Assembly: GCA_900544705.1 (NCBI GenBank)
Contig: UQWH01000039.1
Span: 1 to 17,990 of the forward strand
Direction: 5' to 3'
DNA from: an uncultured Eubacteriales bacterium
GTDB taxonomy: Bacteria; Bacillota; Clostridia; Oscillospirales; Oscillospiraceae
Length of the DNA stretch: 17,990 nt
The translations under genes were made by a program, and so were the position numbers. This document shows positions 1 to 7,348 of this stretch, piece after piece (position 1 is the stretch's first letter; every line of letters begins with the position of its first letter). The notes below the pieces were generated by a model. The model saw nothing but the letters and a program-made list of their open reading frames with translations, was not told where the DNA came from and ran no database searches.

Positions 1-668
1 CCGGCAAGACCACCATCTTCAATCTTCTGACCAATGTCTACCAGCCCACACGCGGAACCATCCTGCTGCGCGGTGTGGATACCAAGGGCATGACCACCGC
101 GCAGGTCAACCGCATGGGCATCGCCCGAACCTTCCAGAACATTCGCCTGTTCGGCAGTATGTCCGTGCTGGACAACGTCAAGGTCGGTATGCACAACGGC
201 ATCAAATGCTCCTTTGCCTCTTCTCTTCTTCACACGCCGCGCTACTACCGCAGCGAGCGCATCGCCAGAGAACGCTGCATGGAGCTGCTGGACTTCATGG
301 GCATGGCCGATCTGGCCGAGCAGCGCGCCGGCAGCCTCCCCTACGGCGCACAACGCCGTCTGGAGATCGTCCGCGCGCTTGCGACCAACCCCGCCATCAT
401 CCTGCTGGATGAACCGGCAGCCGGCATGAATCCCTCGGAAACCGCAGAGCTGATGGAGCACATCCGCCTCATCCGCGGCACTTTCCAGATCGCCATCATG
501 CTGATCGAGCACGATATGAATCTGGTCATGGGTGTTTGCGAGGGCATCGCCGTGGTCAACTACGGCAAGATCATCGCCAAGGGCACGCCCGATCAGATCC
601 GTTCCAATCCGGAAGTCATTGAAGCCTATCTGGGCAAGAAAGGAGCCGCCGATGCTGAAAGTCGATAA
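1..668 (+). CDS. livG: Branched-chain amino acid ABC transporter ATP-binding protein LivG, 5' partial
   Basis: This is one of the two cytoplasmic ATPase subunits of a Liv-type high-affinity branched-chain amino acid importer. The reading frame is open from base 3 and enters inside the Walker A loop (GKTT), so roughly the first 40 residues lie outside the window. Visible motifs are a Q-loop region (ARTFQNIRLF), a LivG-type signature (LPYGAQRRLEIVRAL), Walker B with D-loop (IILLDEPAAGMNPSE) and the H-loop (LIEHDMNLVMGVC). The NIRLF and MNPSE stretches are typical of LivG rather than LivF. The gene overlaps livF by 17 bp, so the pair is probably translationally coupled. The permease and binding-protein genes are expected upstream. 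Substrate specificity is inferred from family only. Confidence 0.93.
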   Translation, partial: GKTTIFNLLTNVYQPTRGTILLRGVDTKGMTTAQVNRMGIARTFQNIRLFGSMSVLDNVKVGMHNGIKCSFASSLLHTPRYYRSERIARERCMELLDFMGMADLAEQRAGSLPYGAQRRLEIVRALATNPAIILLDEPAAGMNPSETAELMEHIRLIRGTFQIAIMLIEHDMNLVMGVCEGIAVVNYGKIIAKGTPDQIRSNPEVIEAYLGKKGAADAESR

Positions 669-1350
669 CATTCACGTCTACTACGGCGCGATCCATGCCA
701 TCAAGGGCATCTCCTTTGAGGTTCACGAGGGCGAAACCGTTGCGCTGATCGGCGCAAACGGCGCGGGAAAGTCCACAACTCTGAAAACCATTTCCGGCCT
801 GCTGCACCCGAGATCCGGCAGCATCCACTTCCTGGGCAAGGACATCACCCACGCCACCGCGCACACGCTCGTGCGGCACGGCATGGCACACGTCCCGGAG
901 GGCCGCCGCATCTTCCTTCAGATGACCGTGCAGGAGAATCTGGAGATGGGCGCCTTCACCCGCCGCGACGACATCTCCGAAACACTGGAAAACGTCTACG
1001 AGCGCTTCCCCCGCCTGAAAGAACGCCGCAAGCAGATTGCGGGCACGCTCTCCGGCGGTGAGCAGCAGATGCTTGCCATGGGCCGTGGTCTGATGATCCA
1101 TCCGAAGCTCCTGATGCTGGACGAGCCGTCCATGGGTCTTGCGCCCATCCTCGTCGAGCAGATCTTCGACATCATCCGTGAGCTGCACAAGAGCGGCACG
1201 ACCATTCTGCTCGTCGAGCAGAACGCCGGCATGGCGCTGAGCGTTGCCGACCGTGCCTACGTGCTGGAGACCGGCAAGATCACCCTCACCGGCACTGGTG
1301 CAGAGCTGGCGTGCAGCGATCAGGTCAAGCAGGCCTATCTCGGCGGCTGA
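652..1350 (+). CDS. livF: Branched-chain amino acid ABC transporter ATP-binding protein LivF
   Basis: This is the second ATPase subunit of the Liv importer, 232 residues, the usual size for LivF. The chosen ATG at 652 follows AAAGGAG at about 640-645 and gives the standard N-terminus MLKVDNIHVYYGAIHAIKGI; longer in-frame translation runs only through the livG overlap. Walker A GANGAGKST is at residues 34-42, signature LSGGEQQ at 133-139, Walker B LLMLDEPS at 153-160, and the H-loop in LLVEQNAG. The VPEGRRIF block is typical of LivF. It is the last gene of the operon and is followed 10 bp after the stop by a strong hairpin. LivG and LivF form a heterodimer on the inner face of the membrane. 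Confidence 0.95.
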   Translation: MLKVDNIHVYYGAIHAIKGISFEVHEGETVALIGANGAGKSTTLKTISGLLHPRSGSIHFLGKDITHATAHTLVRHGMAHVPEGRRIFLQMTVQENLEMGAFTRRDDISETLENVYERFPRLKERRKQIAGTLSGGEQQMLAMGRGLMIHPKLLMLDEPSMGLAPILVEQIFDIIRELHKSGTTILLVEQNAGMALSVADRAYVLETGKITLTGTGAELACSDQVKQAYLGG

Positions 1351-1360
1351 AGGAGATACA

Positions 1361-1394
1361 AAAAGCTCCACCGTTTTACAACGGTGGAGCTTTT
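1361..1394 (+). terminator. Terminator hairpin of livF (copy 1 of an exact duplicate)
   Basis: A perfect 15-bp stem (1361-1375 with 1380-1394) around the loop TTAC; the stem runs AAAAGCTCCACCGTT to AACGGTGGAGCTTTT. It starts 10 bp after the livF stop and carries flanking A and T runs, so it could act in both directions. The 35 bases 1360-1394 recur without mismatch at 1588-1622 in the same orientation, as the loop shows. Confidence 0.8.
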
Positions 1395-1587
1395 CAGCTT
1401 GTCAAAAAAGTCCAAAAGGACTTTTTTGACAAGCTGCCTACAAAATTGCAAAATCAATATTTGTAGTATTATTTTGCAATTTTGATCGCTGCGGCGGGTT
1501 ATTGAACGCGAAAGGGAACCCTGACGGTTCCCTTTCACACTATTCTTCCCTCCGAAACTTTCGGCTGGATGGGTTTTTGACAGTCTG
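1395..1587 (-). repeat. 193-bp MITE-like intergenic element rich in hairpins
   Basis: Read on the minus strand, the element begins CAGACTGTCAAAAA (from 1587) and ends TTTTTTGACAAGCTG (at 1395). The termini are imperfect inverted repeats: CAGACTGTCAAAAA against CAGCTTGTCAAAAA, 12 of 14 matching. Inside are three stems: an 11-bp stem 1510-1520/1526-1536, an AT-rich 14-bp stem 1441-1454/1471-1484, and a perfect 19-bp stem 1395-1413/1418-1436 forming one end. The outer 53 bases (1535-1587) recur almost exactly at 17937-17990 beside an unrelated terminator, which fixes the CAGACTG end as a real boundary. No transposase is encoded. The other boundary at 1395 is inferred only from the terminal repeat and from abutting the duplicated terminator. 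Mobility is inference. Confidence 0.65.
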
Positions 1588-1588
1588 A

Positions 1589-1622
1589 AAAAGCTCCACC
1601 GTTTTACAACGGTGGAGCTTTT
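1589..1622 (-). terminator. Terminator hairpin of the polysaccharide deacetylase gene (copy 2)
   Basis: Identical to 1361-1394: a 15-bp stem (1589-1603 with 1608-1622) and loop TTAC on the plus strand. On the minus strand it lies 8 bp beyond the deacetylase stop codon and is followed by a run of five T, so it is a good intrinsic terminator for that gene. The 35-bp identity with copy 1 suggests that one bidirectional terminator between the convergent genes was duplicated. Confidence 0.85.
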
Positions 1623-1630
1623 ATATCGTT

Positions 1631-3376
1631 CTAAATCGGTGGGACCGGCGTGGGTCTGGAATCATCCCAGACGTCCTTGACGTCGAAAAGATCATCCAGC
1701 AACTCGGGGTTATAGTACATCCGGTAGCCGTCCAGATTCCGGCGGCCCTGACGGACGTAGGCCTTCCAGATCTGCACCCAGTATTCCGTCGAGCCGTCGA
1801 CGTTGCAGAAATAGCGGAATCCCGCGTTGTAGAGCGTTTCGTATTTCTCGCCGGAGTATTTGTCGATGCCGGCAATGTCCGCGCCGTGGGGGTAGATGAA
1901 AATATCCGTCTCCCCGACGTAGGTTTCGATCTGATCTTCCCACTTCTGGGTGTCCTCCGCGACCTTCGCCGCAGAAGCGTTGGTGAAATTGATGTGACCC
2001 CAGCTGTGGCTGCCGATCTCCCAGCCCTTCTCGCGCAGGCATTGGGCAACCTTTTTAACCTCCGCACGTTCGGATTCAAGCTGCTCCTGCGTGAGGATCC
2101 CTTCTTCAATCCAGCGCGGATTTGTACGGTAGCCGAAGGCTCCCTGATAGCCGGTCAGCGCGATGATGGCACGCGCGCCGCGGTAGGAGAAATCCGGGTG
2201 CTTCTGGCAGAACTTTTCCAGGATCGGCACGAGATCGTAGTCGCCGGTGAGCTGCTGTCCGTTGGCGTCCACATAGGTGCAGGTCGGGTAGCCGTCCTCG
2301 CCGACAATGATGTGATCGGCAAAGCCGTCGCCCTGCGCGTCCGGCTTGTGGTCCTCGTCGCCGTCGACCATATACTCATAGTAGTTCACGTCGTCCTGCG
2401 ACATGACGATGGGCTTCTTCCCCTCCGGCAGGTAGATGTCGCCCTGCTCGAAGACCAGATTCCCGTTTTCATCCGTCACCTGCTTGGCAATGTCGTGGAT
2501 GCGCACCAGAACGTAGCCGCGCTTGTACAGCTCCTCCAGAATGGCCTCAAATTCCTTGATCGTGGTCATGTACTGGTTGTAGCCTGCGTTGGTATAGTCA
2601 TCGTCAAAGGCGCGGGCGGTGTCCGCGATCAGCGTGTGGAAGAACACGTGCGGGATCGTCGTCGTGTCGCTCCAACGGACCGCCGCCTGCTTGGCGGTGT
2701 TATAACGCAGCTGCGCCTCTGCCAGCGTTGGCTGCTGCTGCCAGTCGCTGCCGAATTCTTCCAGCTTGGCAATGGCCGCGTCGTAATCATACCCGGCGGC
2801 GAGCACATCCGCCTCCTGCACGAGCGCAGCGGCGCGCACCTCCGGTGCCTCCGTCGGCGGCTCGGTCTCGCTCGGCTCGGAAGAACTGGCAGGGGGTGTG
2901 GATTCCTCCGGTTTGCCGGAACCGGCGATCGTGGAGATCAGCCAGATCACCAGCACGAGAATCAGAACTGCAATAATGGCAAGGATCGCATAGAGCTTGC
3001 CGTTGCCGTTCTTTTTGCGCTTCTGCGTCTGACGGTTGGCCGGACGGCGATAGCCCTGCTCGCGCCGCGTAGCTTCGCCGTCCTCATTCTCATAATAGGT
3101 CTCTTCCTGCCGGGGCACTCTGCGCGGCGGCTGCTGTCTGACCGGCTCTGTGCGCCGGGCGGGACGGCGGTAGCCCTGCGGCTGCTGTTCCGGCTCCTGT
3201 TCGTATTTCTGCGGTTCCTGCGGCTCCGGCGCGTGCTCACGCTCGGCCGCACGCTGCTGCCGCTGGGCAAGGTATTTTTCCACGTCCCATTCTTCGTCGT
3301 TATCGAAATCATACGCCTTGCGGCGGCTATTATTCTGATCGTCGTATCTGTCGTCCGGCGGGCGATTGTCTGGCAT
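1631..3376 (-). CDS. Membrane-anchored polysaccharide deacetylase (NodB-like) family protein
   Basis: A 581-residue protein with one transmembrane helix at about 127-151. The N-terminal 126 residues are cytoplasmic by the positive-inside pattern, very rich in Gln, Pro, Arg and Glu, and contain the near-repeat GYRRPA at 68 and 108. A Ser/Thr/Pro/Glu linker (153-180) and a short helical region (180-232) lead to an extracytoplasmic NodB-like domain from about 240. Putative catalytic motifs are SQDD at 326-329 (in place of TFDD), HSWGH at 457-461 (zinc-binding H-x3-H) and YPHGAD at 495-500 (in place of RPPYG). The spacing between the first two is long. The metal ligands appear present, so activity on an N- or O-acetylated envelope glycan is plausible; the substrate is unknown. 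ATG 3376 has AAGGAGG 10 bases upstream. It lies 64 bp downstream of mreB and has its own probable promoter. Confidence 0.85.
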   Translation of the reverse strand: MPDNRPPDDRYDDQNNSRRKAYDFDNDEEWDVEKYLAQRQQRAAEREHAPEPQEPQKYEQEPEQQPQGYRRPARRTEPVRQQPPRRVPRQEETYYENEDGEATRREQGYRRPANRQTQKRKKNGNGKLYAILAIIAVLILVLVIWLISTIAGSGKPEESTPPASSSEPSETEPPTEAPEVRAAALVQEADVLAAGYDYDAAIAKLEEFGSDWQQQPTLAEAQLRYNTAKQAAVRWSDTTTIPHVFFHTLIADTARAFDDDYTNAGYNQYMTTIKEFEAILEELYKRGYVLVRIHDIAKQVTDENGNLVFEQGDIYLPEGKKPIVMSQDDVNYYEYMVDGDEDHKPDAQGDGFADHIIVGEDGYPTCTYVDANGQQLTGDYDLVPILEKFCQKHPDFSYRGARAIIALTGYQGAFGYRTNPRWIEEGILTQEQLESERAEVKKVAQCLREKGWEIGSHSWGHINFTNASAAKVAEDTQKWEDQIETYVGETDIFIYPHGADIAGIDKYSGEKYETLYNAGFRYFCNVDGSTEYWVQIWKAYVRQGRRNLDGYRMYYNPELLDDLFDVKDVWDDSRPTPVPPI

Positions 3377-3405
3377 AGTTTCCCAGCCTCCTTCTGTCTT
3401 TCTTC

Positions 3406-3433
3406 TTTATATGACGATAGTATGGATCTGCAA
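3406..3433 (-). promoter_or_regulatory. Probable SigA promoter of the deacetylase gene
   Basis: On the minus strand TTGCAG (3433-3428) and TATAAA (3411-3406) are separated by 16 bp. Transcription would begin near 3399 and give a leader of about 23 nt containing the AAGGAGG site. It sits in the gap after mreB, where no terminator is seen, so the deacetylase may be read both from here and from the upstream operon. Confidence 0.45.
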
Positions 3434-3440
3434 GTTCCGG

Positions 3441-4472
3441 TTATTCCTTCAATAATCTGCGGCGGGAAATATTGATGGTTCCCTCCTGCATATGGTTCAT
3501 CCAGCCAAGGCTCTTGCCGCAGCCGTAGGCCACGCAGGAATCGGCGTCGTCCGCGACGACGCAGTTCATTTCCGTGCGGTCGCGCAGCACCTGATCCATG
3601 CCCCAGAGCTGGCTGCCGCCGCCCGTGAGCAGGATGCCGTTTTTGGAGATGTCGGCGACCAGCTCGGGCGTGGTCTGCTCCAGAACGTCCAGCACCCTGT
3701 CCGCGATCTGCCGCGCCGGACGGCGCAGAACCTCCATGATCTCCTCCGAGGTGACGGTAAACTCGTGGGCAAGGCCGGACTTCACGTCGCGGCCCTTGGC
3801 CGTCATGGTCAGGCTCGCGGGACGTGGGCTGACGCAGCCGATGGAGAGTTTGATCTCCTCGGCCGTATTCGCACCGATGATCACGCCGAAGCGCTTGCGC
3901 ACATATTTGATGATCACCTCGTCGAACTGCGTTCCCGCAACCTTGATGGACGAGGAAATCGCGACGCCGTTCATCGTGATCACGCCGATGTCCGTCGTGC
4001 CGCCGCCGATGTCCACGACCATGCGGCCCTCCGGGGCGCTGACGTCGAGATGTGCGCCCAGCGCGGCCGCCAACGGCTCTTCGATCAGGTAGACCCGGCG
4101 GGCGCCGGCCTCCATCGCCGCCTGAATGACCGCGCGCTCCTCGACCTCGGTGATACCGCTGGGCACGCACACGATCATGCGCGGCTTGACGATGGAAAAG
4201 CGCACGACGCGGCGGATCATCTCCGTCAGCATCCGCGCGGTCAGCTCATAGTCGGAGATCACGCCGTCCTGAAGCGGGTGGATGGCCGCCACATTGCCCG
4301 GCGTACGGCCGAGCATGTTGCGCGCCGCCGCGCCGACCTGCAAAATTTTGCCGGTGTTCTTGTCCAGCGCAACGACGGACGGTTCGCGCAGGACGATGCC
4401 CTTGCCCGCCGCATAAATCAGTACATTGGAAGTTCCCAGGTCGATGCCCAGGTCCTTGGAAAATAACAACAT
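3441..4472 (-). CDS. mreB: Rod shape-determining protein MreB/Mbl family
   Basis: A 343-residue bacterial actin homologue that forms membrane-associated filaments guiding lateral wall synthesis. Phosphate-1 motif DLGTSN is at 11-16, the family-typical MLGRTPGN at 53-60, the catalytic-region EEP at 131-133, phosphate-2 DIGGGTTD at 154-161 and the adenosine motif LLTGGGSQLWG at 281-291. Length matches MreB. The N-terminal MLLFSKDLGID is the usual short amphipathic start. ATG 4472 follows AGGTGA closely. It lies 12 bp downstream of comF without a terminator, so it is probably co-transcribed with recD2 and comF. MreC, MreD and RodA are not in the window. The sequence alone does not separate MreB from its paralogue Mbl. 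Confidence 0.93.
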   Translation of the reverse strand: MLLFSKDLGIDLGTSNVLIYAAGKGIVLREPSVVALDKNTGKILQVGAAARNMLGRTPGNVAAIHPLQDGVISDYELTARMLTEMIRRVVRFSIVKPRMIVCVPSGITEVEERAVIQAAMEAGARRVYLIEEPLAAALGAHLDVSAPEGRMVVDIGGGTTDIGVITMNGVAISSSIKVAGTQFDEVIIKYVRKRFGVIIGANTAEEIKLSIGCVSPRPASLTMTAKGRDVKSGLAHEFTVTSEEIMEVLRRPARQIADRVLDVLEQTTPELVADISKNGILLTGGGSQLWGMDQVLRDRTEMNCVVADDADSCVAYGCGKSLGWMNHMQEGTINISRRRLLKE

Positions 4473-4484
4473 ATCGTCACCTAC

Positions 4485-5153
4485 TTATTTGTTCCCCGCC
4501 GCATCGGGTTTTCTGACAGCCGCAAGCGCCGCGCAGGAGATCTCCTTCGCGCCCGCAAGCCGCAGAACCTTGCTGCACTCCGTGAGCGTTGCGCCCGTGG
4601 TGATCACATCGTCGATGAGCAGGATTCGTTTCTCTTTGATTCTCTCCGGTCGGACTGCGCGGTAAACACCCAGCACGTTTGCCTTTCGTGCCGCAGCGCC
4701 GGACTGTTTCGACTGCGCCGGGTTGTGCCGGATCTTCTGCAAGGTACGCTCGCAGGGCAGTCCAAGCTCCGCCGCCACCCGTTCGGCCAGAAGCTCCGCC
4801 TGATCGTAGCCGCGCTGCCTGCGCCGCTTTGCACTGACCGGAACCCATGTCAGAAGGTCATACGCTTCCCGCTCCGGCAGCAGGCGCATGGCAAGCAGCC
4901 GCCCGTAGGCGTCGGCATACTGGCGCATGGAGCGGAACTTGAAGCGCAGCACGGACTGCCGCACCGCATTCTCGTAATAGTACACGCAGGTGCAGCCCGT
5001 GAAGAATTCCCCGCGCTTGATCTCGCGCTCCGCCGTCGGAAGCTCCCGCCGGCAGCGGCCGCAGAGATCGGTTTCGTTCTCTGCAAGGAGCCTGCCGCAG
5101 AATACACACTTCGGCGGATACAGAAGGTCAAGCAGCCACGTCAGCAACTTCAT
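4485..5153 (-). CDS. comF: ComF family phosphoribosyltransferase-like protein
   Basis: A 222-residue ComF/GntX-family protein, associated with DNA uptake in competent bacteria, where ComF is required for import of single-stranded DNA. An N-terminal zinc finger is formed by C16, C19, C31 and C34. The C-terminal half is a type I phosphoribosyltransferase fold with the PRPP-binding loop IDDVITTGAT at 180-189 and a conserved RRRQRGYDQAE block. Length is normal. The ATG overlaps the recD2 stop as ATGA, which indicates translational coupling. The pairing with RecD2 fits a DNA-processing role, but no late-competence genes are nearby, so actual natural competence is not shown. Confidence 0.92.
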   Translation of the reverse strand: MKLLTWLLDLLYPPKCVFCGRLLAENETDLCGRCRRELPTAEREIKRGEFFTGCTCVYYYENAVRQSVLRFKFRSMRQYADAYGRLLAMRLLPEREAYDLLTWVPVSAKRRRQRGYDQAELLAERVAAELGLPCERTLQKIRHNPAQSKQSGAAARKANVLGVYRAVRPERIKEKRILLIDDVITTGATLTECSKVLRLAGAKEISCAALAAVRKPDAAGNK

Positions 5154-7348
5154 TGCGCGATTCCCTGCATCAGGCGATACCGCAGGCCGCTGTAGCGCTT
5201 GTCCCGCCGGTTATTATAGGTCATCTGCGCAACGACCTCTTCATTGCCGACCAAGATCAGCATCTCCCGCGCCCGCGTGATCGCGGTGTAAAGCACGCCG
5301 CGGGTCAGGAGCATGGGCGCGCCGCCGAACACGGCGAAGATGACGGTCTTGTACTCGCTGCCCTGACTCTTGTGTGCGGTGATGGCATAGGCCAGCTCCA
5401 GCTCCGGCAGCATATCCGAATCATAGACGGCCTCGCGGTCGTCGAACCGGATGGTGATCTGATCCTCCGCGGGGTCAATCCGCAGGATGGTGCCGATGTC
5501 GCCGTTGAAGATGCCGGTTCCGCCGCCCCCGCCCTGCTTTTTCCATAGTATATCATAATTGTTTCGGATTTGCATCACCCGATCGCCCTCGCGGAAGCAA
5601 ATTTCGCCGCAATATTTTTCGTTCTTTCCCTTCTGCGGCGGATTCAGCGCCGCCTGCAAAACGCGGTTGAGATTGACGGTTCCCGTTTCTCCCTTGCGCG
5701 TCGGGCTGATGACCTGAATATCCTCCGGGCGGATGCCCATATTCTGCGGCAATCGCTTGGCGCACAGCTCCGCGATGGTCTGCACGACCGCCTCCGGCGT
5801 TCTGCGCTTCATAAAGAAGAAATCCCTGTCCTTGACCGTCAGAACAGGCAGCTCGCCGCGGTTGACCGCATGGGCATTCATGACGATCAGGCTCTGCTGC
5901 GCCTGCCGGAAGATCTCGGTCAGGCAGATCGTCCGCACCGCTTCGCTGGTGATCAGATCGGAGAAGAGCCGCCCCGCGCCTACGCTGGGCAGCTGATCGG
6001 GGTCGCCCACCAGAATGAGCTTCGCGTTCTGAGGCAGCGCCAGCAGCAGGCTGTGCATCAGAAGCACGTCCACCATGGACATCTCGTCCACGATCAGCGC
6101 GTCGCATTTTAAGGGCTCGTCCTCGTCGCGCAGGAAGACCATCTCGCCGGTTTCCGGCGACACCTGCGTTTCCAGCAGCCGGTGGATGGTGGAGGCCTCC
6201 CGGCCCGTCAGCTCGGAGAGGCGCTTGGCCGCGCGGCCCGTGGGCGCGGCGAGGAGCGTATCGAGATGCAGGCGGTCAAAGAGCGTCAGGATGCCCGCCA
6301 GCGTTGTAGTCTTGCCGGTGCCGGGGCCGCCCGTGAGGATCATCACACGCTCACGCGCCGCAGTTTCGATCGCCTCGCGCTGCTTCTGCGCGTACTGAAT
6401 TCCGTTGAGTGCCTCAATATCCCGGACGGAAAATGCAGCATCCTTCGCGGGCGGCTGCGCCGCCATCTGCAAGATACGGTGCGTGATATTGATTTCCGCT
6501 TCGTAATATTCCGGAAGATAGACGGCCTTGAGCCCGGCGATCTCGTCCAGCTCGATGCGGCCGAGCGAGCACAGGCGGTCCATCGCCTCGTCCACGGTTT
6601 CGCCCGGCAGCTCCAGAAGCGCCGCCGTGGCCGCGATCAGCTTGTCCTTCGGCAGGAAGCTGTGGCCGTTGCCGAGGTTATGGCGCAGCTCAAAAAGGAC
6701 GCCGGATTCGACACGGCGTGCATCGTCGCCGTCGAAGCCCAGCTCCAGCGCCAGCGTATCCGCGGAGGAAAAACTGGCGCCGAACTGCGGCTGCGTCAGA
6801 AGATAGGGGTTTTCATGTACCAGCTCCATCGCCTGCTCCCCGTAGGCACGGTAGAGCTGCACGGCGATCTCCGCCGGGATATGGTATGTTGAAAGAAATT
6901 CGATCAGCTGGCGCACGCCCACTTGCCGGTGGAAGGACGCGCCCATTTCCAGTGCCTTCTTCATGGAGATGCCGGAGATCTCGGTCAGCCGCTCCGGGGC
7001 GCGCTCCAGAATTTTCAGGCTGTCCTCACCAAAGGCCGCGACGATCTTCTCGGCCGTTTTCGGCCCGATGCCGCGCACCGCGCGGGAGGAAAGATAGGCA
7101 AGGATCTCCTCCCTGCTGTCCGGCAGCAGGCGCTCCAGAAATTCCGCCTCGAACTGCCGCCCGTAGGTCGTATGGGTGCTCCATTTGCCCGTCACGATCA
7201 GGCGCTCGCCCGCCACGGGCGCGGGGATCGTTCCCACGACCGTGATAACGCCGCCCTCCTCGCTGTCGAGCTTGAGGACGGCATATCCATTTTCCTGATT
7301 CTGAAAGGCCACCGCGGCGACCGTGCCGCTAATCAGTTCCTGCTCCAC
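5150..7348 (-). CDS. recD2: ATP-dependent RecD-like 5'-3' DNA helicase (RecD2/YrrC)
   Basis: A 732-residue SF1B helicase of the RecD2 type, which acts in DNA repair without RecBC. The N-terminal OB-like segment (1-75) is followed by tandem helix-hairpin-helix motifs (about 85-135, RGIGPKTAEKI and ISGISMKKA). Helicase motifs are the Q-like QYAQKQREAI near 318, Walker A GGPGTGKTT at 340-348, Walker B IVDEMSMVD at 419-427, motif III VGDPDQLPSVGAG near 447, motif V HKSQGSEYKT near 659 and motif VI YTAITRAR at 687-694. All core motifs are intact and length is typical. The start is GTG 7348, with GGAG about 10 bases upstream, inside the end of the preceding gene (20-bp overlap). It overlaps comF by 4 bp. 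Confidence 0.95.
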   Translation of the reverse strand: MEQELISGTVAAVAFQNQENGYAVLKLDSEEGGVITVVGTIPAPVAGERLIVTGKWSTHTTYGRQFEAEFLERLLPDSREEILAYLSSRAVRGIGPKTAEKIVAAFGEDSLKILERAPERLTEISGISMKKALEMGASFHRQVGVRQLIEFLSTYHIPAEIAVQLYRAYGEQAMELVHENPYLLTQPQFGASFSSADTLALELGFDGDDARRVESGVLFELRHNLGNGHSFLPKDKLIAATAALLELPGETVDEAMDRLCSLGRIELDEIAGLKAVYLPEYYEAEINITHRILQMAAQPPAKDAAFSVRDIEALNGIQYAQKQREAIETAARERVMILTGGPGTGKTTTLAGILTLFDRLHLDTLLAAPTGRAAKRLSELTGREASTIHRLLETQVSPETGEMVFLRDEDEPLKCDALIVDEMSMVDVLLMHSLLLALPQNAKLILVGDPDQLPSVGAGRLFSDLITSEAVRTICLTEIFRQAQQSLIVMNAHAVNRGELPVLTVKDRDFFFMKRRTPEAVVQTIAELCAKRLPQNMGIRPEDIQVISPTRKGETGTVNLNRVLQAALNPPQKGKNEKYCGEICFREGDRVMQIRNNYDILWKKQGGGGGTGIFNGDIGTILRIDPAEDQITIRFDDREAVYDSDMLPELELAYAITAHKSQGSEYKTVIFAVFGGAPMLLTRGVLYTAITRAREMLILVGNEEVVAQMTYNNRRDKRYSGLRYRLMQGIAQ

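Noticed and set aside
1395..1587. A CRISPR array or riboswitch in the hairpin-rich gap
   Set aside because: The stems differ from each other and no regular repeat-spacer pattern exists. The gap lies between convergent gene ends, so there is no downstream gene for a riboswitch to control.
1886..3475. 529-codon open frame on the plus strand opposite the deacetylase
   Set aside because: It is the GC-driven shadow of a gene with clear NodB motifs, has no family-like sequence and crosses into the neighbouring gene.
2962..4170. 402-codon minus-strand frame overlapping mreB and the deacetylase
   Set aside because: It lies in another frame of two well-supported genes and reads as Arg/Gly/Ser-rich low-complexity sequence.
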